Part shown: positions 43,735-54,649 of the stretch, piece by piece
How the letters are laid out: each line of letters starts with the position of its first letter
Numbering within the stretch: the first letter of the stretch is position 1
Source of the DNA: Rhizophagus clarus
Taxonomy: Eukaryota > Glomeromycota > Glomeromycetes > Glomerales > Glomeraceae
Direction: 5' to 3'
Assembly: GCA_015698045.1 (NCBI GenBank)
Contig: BLAL01000034.1
Span: 1,364,001 to 1,428,000, forward strand
DNA length: 64,000 bases
Notes under the pieces: model-generated
Told to the model about the DNA's origin: nothing
Databases searched by the model: none
The model's input: only the letters and a program-made list of their open reading frames with translations
Translations under genes and position numbers: made by a program

Positions 43735-43899
43735 CAGTCAAATTCCGATATAACGATACGTCGGGACTCGTATAAATATATCGTTATATCAACATTATAC
43801 CGATATTTATAATGGTGGGAAAATGAAATCCCATCGTTATATCGAATTTTTAATATATATCGGTATATCGGATATCGGTATATCGAGGTTAGACGACTG
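43735..43899. mobile_element. pogo/Tigger-like MITE, 165 bp, TA target-site duplication
   Basis: Ends read CAGTCAAATTCCGATATAAC on the left and, in reverse complement, CAGTCGTCTAACCTCGATAT on the right. It is flanked by TA on both sides (43733-43734 and 43900-43901), as for Tc1/mariner/pogo elements. The CAGTC...CGATATAACG type end is characteristic of the pogo branch. The interior is made of 'atatcggtatatcg' palindromic DNA with no coding capacity. It lies about 290 bp upstream of the carbonic anhydrase start. Confidence 0.75.
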
Positions 43900-44499
43900 T
43901 ATGTTGAAAATTAGGAGAATATAGTTTATCAATTACCTCTCTTAGAAATATAACGAATAACCTTAATTAGACGATCTTTCTCTTAAAGATAAGACATGCA
44001 TAAACATGGCAGTTGCGTTGTATATGTACTACTAAATCATATTTTTTAAGTTTGAATTAAAGTTTATAAAAAAGATAGGTTTAATATTATGAAGTTTTGC
44101 ATTCTTTAAAAATGTTTTATCAGTAAAGTTATAGAAAACAAGTTTAAAAGTGAGTAGTTATATAATAGATAATAATGCCAAAGTCAATTATATTTTTTAT
44201 TTATTGTAACAAAGAAAAAAGAGAGGGGGGGTGTAAGTAGGGAATTGCTAAACATTGCCTGGGCTAATTCTTTAATCGGCTGATGATATATACTCCGCAT
44301 TTCGTGCTTGATAGAATTCAAAGTACGAACAAAATTATTTCGTGTATATATATATTTATAGCAAAGATCGACTTAACTTGGCACACATTTCACTATTTTC
44401 GTGTTTCTAGGTCTTGTTAAACAAAGGGTTAAGGTTCTGCAATTTGAGTTCTTTACTCCCTGAACGTATTCATTAAACAACATCATCATAGCAAAAATT

Positions 44500-44912
44500 A
44501 TATTGGCCGCGACGGTAAGTCTTGTGTCAATTTGTTACATTCCTTCATTTGTATCCTTCATTTTATAACTAGTTTAACCTTTTCTAGTTCTCGTTTCTTA
44601 TTTAAGAGAACAAAAAAAAACCATCATTTATCAAGATGAAATTATAACTTCGCCTCCGTTTTTAGATAATTGGAGTCGTACTGATAAAGATTTGGTTGGA
44701 GATCATCTGTGCGTTTTTCAACTCCTGGTTACCTACCGCGCTGATCGGGAGAATTACTGGGTTTAATACTGGTACAGTAGGTGTTCTTAATTTGGGCGTC
44801 CCAAACTTTGTTGTTGATAAAGATCTACCAATTCCGGAAGAGGAATTATTTCCATATAACAAGGTGGTCAGTCAGTGGTTAATCATGAAAATTATATATG
44901 GTATTATATAAA
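44500..44912 (+). other. Possible gene fragment, strand and frame unresolved
   Basis: Base composition rises (CG-containing words such as taccgcgctgatcggg), unlike the surroundings. A good donor (gcgacg|gtaagt, 44515) is followed by acceptors at about 44587 (tttctag) and 44665 (gtttttag). After the second acceptor one frame reads IIGVVLIKIWLEIICAFFNS, then WLPTALIGRITGFNTGTVG and PNFVVDKDLPIPEEELFPYN. After the first acceptor another frame reads YLREQKKTIIYQDEIITSPP and onward for about 55 codons. On the minus strand there is an open frame of 66 codons. None matches a family I know and none has a proper ATG, so it may be a relic or one exon of an unrecognised gene. Confidence 0.3.
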
Positions 44913-45265
44913 AATTTATTATTGATTTTTTTTTTTTTTTTGTAATTTCAATATGAACATTAAAGATTTTAACTAAATTGATTATATTTTTATACTCTTC
45001 ATATGACAGCTTTTTTTTTCAAAAAGTATTTATATTTCACCAATCAATAAATAAAATCTTTGTATACAGCTTTTTTAAAAATTTTTTTCTTTAATGTTTT
45101 TTAAGTGGTGTCATATTGTTCTTTAGGTTATAATATATTTATTTATAACTTTAATTTATTTGAATGACAATTTAGAATAAAGTTATTAAACTTTAAAGAT
45201 TTAGGATTTTTTATTGAAAAAAATGCCTTTAGTAATAAGTAAAAGTCTTTAACAAATTAAATTTA

Positions 45266-45493
45266 AAAACACATCCTAATATAATACAATCAATTTCATC
45301 TATTTGCAAAAAAAATTACTCAGATGAATTAAAAGAAATAAGAGCAAAAAGAAGCAAGTATCACTTCAAGAACTTTAGCTATAATAATTCAGATCTGTAT
45401 ATTGCTAAATTTTTTTAATAAGTTATTACAGATAGTGATCAATATTATATAGACTTTAAAATATTTTGGTATCCAGTAATTGAAAATTCATGA
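45266..45493 (+). pseudogene. Unrecognised coding relic
   Basis: One frame reads KTHPNIIQSISSICKKNYSD, then ELKEIRAKRSKYHFKNFSYN and NSDLYIAKFF. After two adjacent stop codons (TAA TAA) it goes on in the same frame with VITDSDQYYIDFKIFWYPVI to another stop. Amino-acid composition is protein-like and the frame continues past the stops, so this looks like a decayed gene fragment. I do not know the family. Confidence 0.35.
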
Positions 45494-46529
45494 TTTTATA
45501 TTTATTAGATTCATCTCATTAAAAGGATTCAAATAATAATAAAATGGTCAATATTTATACAGATATACTTTAAAATATTTAGACATTTTCTATGATAGTT
45601 TTTAATTCAATGCATGATTGAATTTTTGTGATCATTAGCTCATTGTATTTACCTTGTTAAGATAATTCAAATAATGATAAATATATATTGATTGGATTAA
45701 TAATGGTTGAGTTATAATATTTTTTTAAATTTTTAACTATTTATTATACTAGTTATATAAACATAGAATTTTTGCAGTAAATATTCTCATATTCACAAAA
45801 AATATGAAACATAAAAGTTTATTTATTAGGACTATAAGTACAAAATAATATATTAATTTATATTAAATTAATATATAATAATCAACATGATTTGGTAAAA
45901 TAAAGTGTTTCTATACTTTTAATTACTATCTATATATTAAAATATTATTATAAAATATTATATAGTGATTATTTTTAAAAAACTAAAAAAAAAAATCAAT
46001 AATATTATTGTTATATAAAAATAAAAAAAAAAAATAAAGATAATAAATTTTTATATAATATCTATCACATATAGTAGTTTTATTTAATTAATTAACTATT
46101 AAACCATTTCAATATTTTAGTAAATTGTTGAAAAAAGACAATCAAGAGGATTCTATTATTTTTTCAATTAAACTTATTTTTTTAATGATCTTTACATATA
46201 ATTAGCAACGCTATTTCTTAATGTAAAAAGTATAAAGGAATTAGTAAATAAATTATGAAATTTTATATAATAGTTATATAATTCAGTTTACTAAACTAAA
46301 TTATATATTATTATAGAATTCTATTAAAACTAAAAATAAAGTTTAATTATGGATAAAAAGAAAGATTTCTTTACTTTTAATTTTTTTAGAAAAGGTATTA
46401 TCATCTTTTAATTACTTTATCTTCAATTCTTTTAAAAAAAATCTCTTTATTAACTATTATATACAATATTTATCAAATCTGATCTATTTTAAATTATATA
46501 ATAAGTTAAATTCAAATACTAAATAAAGT

Positions 46530-47060
46530 TCTGTATAAGTTAGTTTAAGCCAAATTATGCCAAAATTTAAGCTAATTTAACTTAATTTGACTAATTGAAT
46601 CAGACTTATTCAAACTTTTTTCAAGCTAAATCAAGCCAAACTGTAAAGTAATTTAGTTTAAACTGACTTAAACCAAATAATATTTTTTCATAATTCTAGC
46701 TAGAACATTAAAATCGCCTTATTTAAAATCAATATAACACTGAATTTTTATTTTAATGATACCTATTTTATAAAAAATATTTTTTTTTTTTTTATAATTA
46801 GAATTTATGTAATTTTAATTTTTTTTAAAAAAAAAAATATTTTTATAAAAATTATTCAATTTTGGTTAAAATTATAAAATCACAATAAAGTACTTGATAT
46901 AACTCCAAAAAAAAAGCTTATAAACTGACTTATAGCCTATAAACCAAATTTAAATAAACTGTACTAAGTTTAACTTAATATGAGCTAACTTGATTGATTA
47001 TAAATTATAGTTTAATTTGATATGATATATCATATATTAAGCCAGTTTGAATTTATTAAG
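46530..47060. repeat. Dispersed TTAAGCCAAATT / GAGCTAACTTGA motif region
   Basis: Many imperfect repeats of 'taagccaaa(t/c)t', 'aagctaatttaacttaa' and 'agcta(a)acttgattga' in both orientations. The style resembles the CAAACTAAACCAG region at 53.96-54.22 kb. Probably degraded non-autonomous element DNA. Confidence 0.35.
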
Positions 47061-47204
47061 CATTATCGTTCAGCCCAATAGGATCATGCTGATCTTCATG
47101 GACCGATATTTTTATTAGACGTAACAATAACAGATCAAGTACATGAAATTTAAATTTGATATATAATTATTGACAGCTATATTAAACTACCTATTAGTAA
47201 TTAC

Positions 47205-48844
47205 CTATTTATTATGGCTATCACTCATAACATTAATTTTAACATTAAAATTAGTTAAAGAACCACTTTGCATTAAGGAAAAAAATTGTTCTGGCTGTAT
47301 GAAAATTTCCAATAAATTTTTGTCTGAAGTTTGAAGAGGCAAGGATGCTTTTTTATTTACATTGGATTCATTCAAAGGTTTAGAAACTTGCATTACTAAT
47401 TTAATTAAAATAAAAAATTTTTTACCAATAAATCCCAATTTAATAAATTTTAAATATTAAATGCAATATATACCTTCTCTTGCTATTGTAAAGTCATAAT
47501 TCCCTTGAGGTTCATTTATTTTATTTTGTACTATATTAATATTACTTTTAGAAGATTCACCGTTTTTCACATTTTCAACATCAGTTTCTATAGTATATTT
47601 AATAAATTGTTAAAAAGTCAATATTAAACAAATTAAAAATTAATTGAAAATGAGAAGTTTAATGTTGATACCATATGCATTACCCAAATTTATTTTGGAA
47701 CCATATATTTCCATCATCATTTTGCTTATCATGTCTGCCTGTTTACCAATTCTTGATAATTCATATGGTTCTAATCCTTTTTCAGTTTTATGTCGTGATT
47801 GTAAGCGTATTTGATCATGTGAAATTCCTGTATTTTGTAAACCTTGAATCATGGTCTTTCGTCCACCATGGTTAGTCATCTTATGATTTGTAAGATCAAT
47901 TTCTGTTAATCTGCATATATCACGCATAAATCCTTTTAAACGTGCTTCACCTATATGAGAATTTTTATACCAAACTCCAGTTTGAAGTGCTATTATATAA
48001 TAAGAAAAATATGTTAATTTTGAAAAATAAACAAAACAAACAAAAAAATTTTACCTTTTTCTTCATCATATTCTTGTAAATAAAATTGCTTATCAGCTAA
48101 AACAGGTCTCTTTGCAAAATATGATTCATAATCATTAATTACTTCTGCCTGATTTGGTATAATTAATATCTCTGCTTTTTCACGATCATTTGACAATCCC
48201 CGTTGATTAGTTTTTGAATGATATATATATACATCAAATCCCCCATCCTTTCGTTTTTTAAAATTATTTGCTTCAATTGATGAATGCTCGCCTTCTCTTA
48301 ACCCAAGAATTATTGCATTATGAAAAAATACTCTTCTTAACAATCTTTTTGGTGTTGATCCATCCATAAATTTATGAAATAATATTTGTTGTATTTCTTT
48401 AAAACTTAATCCATCAGAGCCATTGGCTTCTCCATATCCAAGGTTACTTAAATACTTAATTTTTCCGCTTACAATTTCAGATAGAATAGTAAAAATATTA
48501 GTGTCATAAATATTAACATGTTTAATTATGGAATTTTTGTTCAAATATCGATAGAGTGCTGCAACTGCAGCCTTTACAGAACTTGTTGCATATTCTTCTC
48601 CATTTTTTTGTTTCATTGATGCAATAAATTCTGCTAGTTGTTGATCTAATTTTTCTACATTGTTAATCTCTTCAATTTTTTCATCACAACCTTGTTTTTT
48701 ACGAAAGTTTTCTAAAGACTTAATCCAATTATTGGTAGCATAATGTGTATTTTTCACTTTATTTACTTCTCTATAAAAATCAACATCATTTGTATTGTTT
48801 TTTTGTTCTGTAGTTTTATTTTTTTTGGACTTTTCATATGGCAT
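47205..48844 (-). CDS. Crypton-like tyrosine recombinase (DUF3504-type), apparently intact
   Basis: Four minus-strand exons (48055-48844, 47672-47989, 47474-47587, 47205-47395) join in phase to 470 aa without internal stops. Tyrosine-recombinase residues are in order: Arg183 (GLREGEHSS), His304 and Arg307 (TNHGGRKTMIQGL), His330 (LQSRHKTEKG) and nucleophile Tyr339 (LEPYELSR). The N-terminal part (LDQQLAEFIASMKQKNGEEY, then SSVKAAVAALYRYLN) resembles the SAM-like core-binding domain. Such proteins form the Crypton DNA transposons and the domesticated DUF3504 proteins (ZMYM, QRICH1, KCTD1). The last 130 residues, after the catalytic domain, are Asn/Ser/Lys-rich with no known domain. An ATG 63 bp upstream in the same frame would add a hydrophobic leader, so 48844 was preferred. 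Whether it is a live transposon gene or a host gene cannot be decided here. Confidence 0.8.
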
Positions 48845-48981
48845 TTTAAAATAAAAAATTTCTTGATAGAAGGTAAAAACAAGAATGCGAAAGGGATGGC
48901 TTAGCAAAAAGATTAAATTATAGTTTAAATAGTCTAATTTTGTAATATAGCATGATCAGAAATGTCAGAACGATAACACTT

Positions 48982-49107
48982 TTATTGGATGTGGGGCTAT
49001 ATCGGTCATAGAGACCTTCATTGATTGGTGAAAATGGCCACTACGTGGCCCATTTTCATCCAATCATTCGGTCCTGTAACCGATATAGCTACACCCCCAT
49101 CCAATAA
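48982..49107. repeat. 126-bp imperfect palindrome (foldback/MITE-like) upstream of the recombinase gene
   Basis: The left arm starts TTATTGGATG and contains GCTATATCGGT. The right arm is its reverse complement, ending ACCGATATAGCTACACCCCC then ATCCAATAA. The centre is GGCCACTACGTGGCC with CATTTTC/GAAAATG on either side, so nearly the whole stretch can fold into one hairpin. It begins 138 bp upstream of the recombinase start. No clear target-site duplication. Confidence 0.8.
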
Positions 49108-49836
49108 TATATATATATAAGATTGCAAATTAAATAATTTAAATAAGAAATAAAAGTATGAAAATCAACAACATTCATTAAGTATCAGAAAATTACTTGT
49201 AAAAAGGTTATTTGAATTGCATTAGATATTAATATATTTGATATATTAATACAATTAGATCAATCTATTCTTTTTTTGGATGGTTGTATCTTGAAGGATA
49301 CTACTTGTGACAAACCTAAATGGGTTTTGCAAGTACTTCAAAATAAGGATATTATTCCTTTCTACTATCAGAAGAAGAAGATTGAGAAGAGCCATTTGTT
49401 TATTCAAAAAAACCTTAGTATTTAATCCTGTAAAAATGTATGTGCCAATAGTTTGAGGTAAAAAAATCCCATTTCTTCTTTATTATATTTAATATTAACA
49501 GATTTTAACATGAATATTTTATTCTATAAGTATGATATTCTTTTAACATATGATTCTTTAAAAGGAAAGTATATAAAGTAGAGGAAGAAAACTATGGGTT
49601 ATTAAGTATATTGGACTTTATTAAAAACACATCAACATTACTTTATCTATCACTATATTATCAACCTCACCTTTAATGATCGTTATGCACCCTTCTTTAA
49701 AAAACCACAATGATTGCTAACGATTTTGACATTTTTTATTTTATGATTTATTTATTAAAAATAGACACATACAGTATGTAGCTTTGGAAATTTTGCAATC
49801 TTTATTAATATATTATAAATTTTTCTGAAAATAGAT
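49108..49836. other. AT-rich stretch with a short open relic
   Basis: Between 49218 and 49421 one plus-strand frame is open without an ATG and reads ILFLDGCILKDTTCDKPKWV and VLQNKDIIPFYYQKKKIEKS. I do not recognise it. The rest is AT-rich with nothing visible. Confidence 0.35.
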
Positions 49837-51122
49837 TTAAATTTCTTTGAATATAGATCTAAATTCTTTATTAACATTATGACTAGTAGAATTCTCATTA
49901 GAACCTACACTTCCTGTCTCACTATCAGATGATGCTATTTCTTCAGTAAGATTCAATGTTTCATCTTTTATGATCTGATTAAGCTTTTTTAAAATATATG
50001 ATAGAGATTTATTATAGAAGATATCGTCATTTACGTCCAGAAGTTTCCATAAATGGTATATCTTTCTATATGTTCCAGAAATATAAATATCATATCCTTT
50101 TGTTCGTGCAAATCTGATATACAATTCACATAAATAACTGCACCTTTTGGATGTAGCTATAAATGCTCTATTTTTATCACCCTCATTTATTAGTGCGTTG
50201 GCCAATATGTTCATTTCTGCATATAATTTTACAGTTTGTCTAATGTCTGCACTATCCAGCTGCACATTTTCGCCGTAAACATGTCTTATATTATCAATCT
50301 TTTTATCATCATTCAAATATGCTTCCAAGAAATTTTCATACCTTCCGTTATCAGTAATAAATCTTTTGATAATATTTTTCCAGGAAATTATGGACTGCAC
50401 GGTCATAGTAGGCTCCAACCTATGCACTTCCATATGAGAAAATAGAATTTTATACTTTGCATTACATGCACAACTTATGAGCTTGTTCAAGGACTCATAA
50501 TAAGATCCCGTCTTTTTGATGTGTCCTAGAAATTTTTTCAAATATCTTGGGGTTTCAGGATCTTTAAGACCTTTGAATAGCTTTTTTTCATTTTTACAAT
50601 ATTCAAAACAAGTTATTGAAAAGTCGAATTTATTAATGTTATCCATATTTTTAGTGTCAATTGAAGCATAATTCATAAAAGATCTAATATACAGTATTTG
50701 TTATTATGATCACTAATTATATCTATCTTGAGTTTTTCAATTCTAGATTTAAGCTTAACAGCACAGTACATCATTATTTCGTTTGATAAAGCATGCACAT
50801 CATCTCTTTTCGTTGCTGCTTGCATCACTATGGGGGCATCTTCAGATATTCTTTTCAGGCAATTTTCGATTCTATTAATACGTACGATATCATTTTCGAG
50901 CCAGTTATCGTTTTTAGCAATATAAACATTACATCCATTAGTTAAAATTTTCAGCATTACTGCCACCACTTCTCTGTCTCTTGTTAGTATTGTTGCCAAG
51001 CTACTAGAAAATTTATCAGTCTCTGTCGGTTTAGTGGTTTTGTCACTTACTTCGCCTGCAACAAATTTGATACTACTAGCAGCACATACTTTGCTGTACA
51101 ATTCTTTCTCCTTTTTGAGCAT
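49837..51122 (-). pseudogene. OTT_1508-like nucleic-acid/nucleotide deaminase locus (fossil)
   Basis: The minus strand encodes a deaminase-like protein of the type abundant in AM fungi. The C-terminal part has the family pattern: an AEMNILANAL segment, then FIATSKRCSYLCELYIRFAR and IYISGTYRKIYHLWKLLDV, equivalent to the metal-site Glu helix, the SK-x-C-x3-C segment and the following strand/helix of OTT_1508 deaminases. This superfamily is related to effector domains of polymorphic toxins. The N-terminal region (LTRDREVVAVMLKILTNGCN and similar) is helical and unassigned. The coding potential does not lie in one continuous frame, so I treat the locus as broken, with about one break; it looks young because the rest is well preserved. 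The C-terminal tail is Ser/Asn/Glu-rich. Confidence 0.5.
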
Positions 51123-52157
51123 TTCTAACTGTTTTTTCTCATTTTTTGCCTTACTTCCTTGACTTTTTGGTCACATTTGTATTACTCAAATTTACGTTAA
51201 TAACAAGCAAACTGACTTTATTGGTTGCCGCGGTACTTTATCATCATTTTTAAAATGATGTATACACTACGCAGTTGTATCTGAATAAAAAAAAAGAAAA
51301 CCGAAAACCGGATGAAAATCAGATGAAAACAGAACAAAACGCGGATGAAAACTGAACGAATATTGGTATTCGAATATTCAATTACGAATAAATAGCATAC
51401 ACCATTTTGAAAATGGCGATAACTAAAAAAACCAATTTTTTGGGGATTTCTAAGAAATGTGGTTTTGATTTCTAGAAATATGGCATTTCAAAGTTTCTCA
51501 ATTACTGTAATTTGATTGTATCAAAACAGAAATTATATACCGTAATTACGAACATACTAATTTTGCCAAACTATTTCAGCTGGACAAAAAAAAGATTCTA
51601 AAGATATTATTTGCAAATAATAATAATAGGTGAATCTAGCTTTATAATCGTATTTATACAGTGTACTAATCGATTTGTTTCTATTCTTAAGGAGAGTGTC
51701 ACTTATACGAACAAGGTAATGCACATGTTTTTCATCAATTTTTGGATATACCACTTTCGTTGGGATTTGGTATTCCGTATATGTATGATTTCTTTAATAC
51801 ACACCATTGTTTTAGACCAGGCATCACGTAAGGCGGAAAACATAAGTTTTCAGTGGTGCTTACTAAGGTTAATGTTGATTTATTTTCGACACTGTATAGT
51901 ATAACTAATAGTTTATCCAGAATATGATTTGGACAAATGAAGCTGGATCAAAAGTGATTGTTGTGATATGTTAATATAGAAAGTTAGTTCTGCAAGCATT
52001 AACAATCACTGTGCATATAACCCCCTAATTTGCTTTATTATAGTTAACATAATAAAATTTTTGGCACAGCATCCTCTTCCAACATATAACACATATGTAA
52101 AGTTTAAAATCAACCAAAATTTATTTAATTGATTAAATTAACGATTTTTGAATTTAT

Positions 52158-52245
52158 AATTCTGGCCGAAATTTCCTTAATTCTGGCCAAAATCGTAATT
52201 CTGGCCTAAATTTGGTTAAAATTGAAAATTTCAGGCCAAATATAA
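52158..52245. repeat. Short tandem ATTCTGGCC(G/A)AAAT repeat
   Basis: Three close copies of 'aattctggcc(g/a/t)aaat' spaced about 18-23 bp apart, with an inverted 'caggccaaat' at the end. Confidence 0.6.
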
Positions 52246-53615
52246 CACTTCATTTATACAAAATAACTCTCAAACTAAATATGGTTAAAAAATTTCTTCA
52301 AATACATTTTGTTTTTCAAGTTGGATCTTAGTTAGAAGTTGATGTATTTTTTTCATTAAAAATAAAAAATTAATGCAAAAAACCTGTCATTTGTCAACCA
52401 TAACAAGTATTATAAAAATTTAAATTAAAATAGAAAATATTTTATATCATTATATAACAGGTAAAAAGTTAAAATACATAAATCTAAATAATTTTTTAAT
52501 ACAATAAATATAATTTAAATTCATCAAAAAAAATTTTTTTGCTTTTTATTTTATTTATATAATTAAATTGTAAAATTTCTTTATTATTTTAGTTGTTTTA
52601 ACTGTAAAATAAACTACCCATTAATTTCAAGAACAATTAAATATTAAAAAATATCTTTTTTACAATAAAAATCTAATATTTAAATATGATTGGACAGAAA
52701 TAAATTGGTTAAAAACAATGAAAATTTTGTATTATTTTTTAGTTAAAAATAAATATATTACCCAAAAATAAGCTTAATAACGTTATTCTCCTCTTGTTTA
52801 CTAATGATAAATAAAAATTTGTCATTATTTCATATTAATAAACAGAAAAATATTAATAAATTCAATAATAACTAAAAATCTAGTTGGATAACCAGCACTA
52901 TTACCTTAATAAAAGTTGTTTCTTTTGTAAATTTATGGCTAAAAATGAGATATTTATTATTAGTTAAAAATTTCTTTTTAAAATTTTATGACATAAAAAA
53001 TCTTTTTTTTTTTCAAAAAAACAGTTTTTTAGTATTTATACAAAAACGTGCAAATTTACATATATTTTTGCTATTAACATTATGTATTTATCCATACTTT
53101 TATAAAGATCTCAAAAAATAGTCATTTTTAAACATAAATTTCACGTATATGCAAAGAAAAAAAAATAATTGTAAAAATGGAAAATTAGTTTTAAAAACTG
53201 ATAAAGCACATGACAATCTATGATATTACTTAATTTGTATAGGAGTTGTATATTAAAATTGATGGTTAATTATAACTCGATTATAGTTACACAAATTTTT
53301 TTTAATATGAAAATGATTTACATGTTACATACGCGGTGATTATTAATATAGAATCTTTGTGTAGTGAGTCTATATATGTATCACAAATCATGTATTTATT
53401 TTCTGTATCAATAAAAAAATTTAAAGGGTACATATTATATCAAGAATTATTTTTTATTGTGTACTTATGTCAGTTTAGTTTACATGATAATATTCTCTTT
53501 ATTACACAGATGTCAATGTGCAGATGCTAATCTAAAATTTTAAATAAATTTGCATCTTGAATGAAACAATATCAAACATATAGTCTATTGATTCATTGAG
53601 AAAATTAATATCAAG

Positions 53616-53790
53616 CTTTTAGTTGAAATTGCTGGAATTAAGAAGAAGTTTGCCAAAATCAGAGGCAAGAATGTTGAGTTTCTCAAACTTAGAAAGAAGG
53701 TTACTGAGAATGATAAGGTTGAAAAAATAAAGTTAAATAGAAGCTTAAGACTAGAAGTAATAAGTCAAAGAAATTATATTGTATTATTTA
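53616..53790 (+). pseudogene. Coiled-coil protein relic
   Basis: The open frame reads LLVEIAGIKKKFAKIRGKNV, then EFLKLRKKVTENDKVEKIKL and NRSLRLEV. The heptad-like spacing of Leu/Ile/Val with Lys/Glu and the 'EIA-L(K/R)KK-A-I...N-E' pattern resemble the charged coiled-coil genes common in Rhizophagus genomes. It has no start codon and ends in AT-rich DNA, so it is a fragment. Confidence 0.4.
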
Positions 53791-53954
53791 ATTAAAATTG
53801 CTAAACTTAATATCATAATTATAGAACTAAAGAAAATAATAATATTATTAACAGAATATTTTTCAAAGATTACTTTTAAATAGTTTGAAACTGGTATTTT
53901 TGATAGTATTTTTGACCTATAAAATATAAATAAACATTGGCTAATGCTAGTATC

Positions 53955-54225
53955 ATTAAGTATAAATCAAACTAAACCAGATTGAACCAGTTCAATAGAA
54001 ATCAATTTGGTTTAACTTGAAGGTTTTTGAATTACAGTCCAGTTTGATTCAACTTGACTATCAGAAATTAATAAGTCAAATTAATAGGATAAATGAAAGT
54101 TGATAAGACTAATATTAATAATTTTATTAGTTTGACTTAAAGGTTCAAGTCAGTTAGTTTAGCTTAATTTTGGTTTTAAATCAGACTAAACCAGACTGTT
54201 AATAATACTAGTTAATACTTATTTA
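53955..54225. repeat. TCAAACTAAACCAG motif region
   Basis: Repeated 'caaactaaaccaga(t/c)tg' (start and end of the stretch) and 'ggtttaacttgaa', 'tttgacttaaagg' in opposite orientation suggest a degraded inverted-repeat element of about 270 bp. Related wording occurs at 46.5-47.06 kb. Confidence 0.4.
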
Positions 54226-54649
54226 AACAATTAAATTTTTTTATTAAATTATAATTCAAAATTAATACATTTATTTTGAAATTATAGAATATAAAACAAA
54301 TATTAAAAATGTTATTTGTTAAAGTAAATTAATAAAAAATAATAAAAAAAATATTTTTTTTAACTTTACAGTTTAAAATCCATATTTTTAATATTTAGAA
54401 TTTGTAAAATACAAATAAATATTAACATTTAAAAAATCACAAAAATTTAAGTCAATACTTTTGTATATTACAAATTATATACTAAATATTAAATAAACTT
54501 ATACAATTTTATTCATTTAAAAAACTTTGAATTTATAGTATTTTTTTTTAAAAAAAAAAATTATTTCAAAAGTTTAATAAATTTAAAAAATATTAAAAAA
54601 TAATTTTTTTTTAAAAAATAATAAAATATTATTTTAAAAGAATTTTGCT

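Larger units (their letters stand above)
43902..47204. other. AT-rich repeat-bearing stretch between carbonic anhydrase and the recombinase gene
   Basis: Mostly unassigned AT-rich DNA. It contains a less AT-rich possible gene fragment at 44.5-44.9 kb, a decayed open reading stretch at 45.27-45.49 kb and a region of CAAACTAAGCC-like dispersed motifs at 46.5-47.06 kb, each listed separately. From 45.5 to 46.5 kb I see nothing beyond AT-rich sequence. Confidence 0.5.
51123..54640. other. AT-rich stretch with scattered repeats and relics
   Basis: 3.5 kb without a supportable gene. It contains CGGATGAAAA repeats (51305-51350), short open frames on both strands at 51.56-51.90 kb that I could not assign, TTCTGGCC repeats (52.16-52.25 kb), a coiled-coil relic (53.62-53.79 kb) and an AAACCAG-motif region (53.96-54.22 kb). 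52.25-53.5 kb is AT-rich with nothing visible. Confidence 0.45.

Noticed and set aside
48845-48907. Upstream in-frame start adding 21 residues to the recombinase
   Set aside because: The extension is a hydrophobic leader unlike recombinase N-termini; the ATG at 48844 opens the Lys-rich typical start.
51557-51904. Overlapping short open frames on both strands
   Set aside because: No frame matches a family, splice signals do not extend them, and both strands are equally open.
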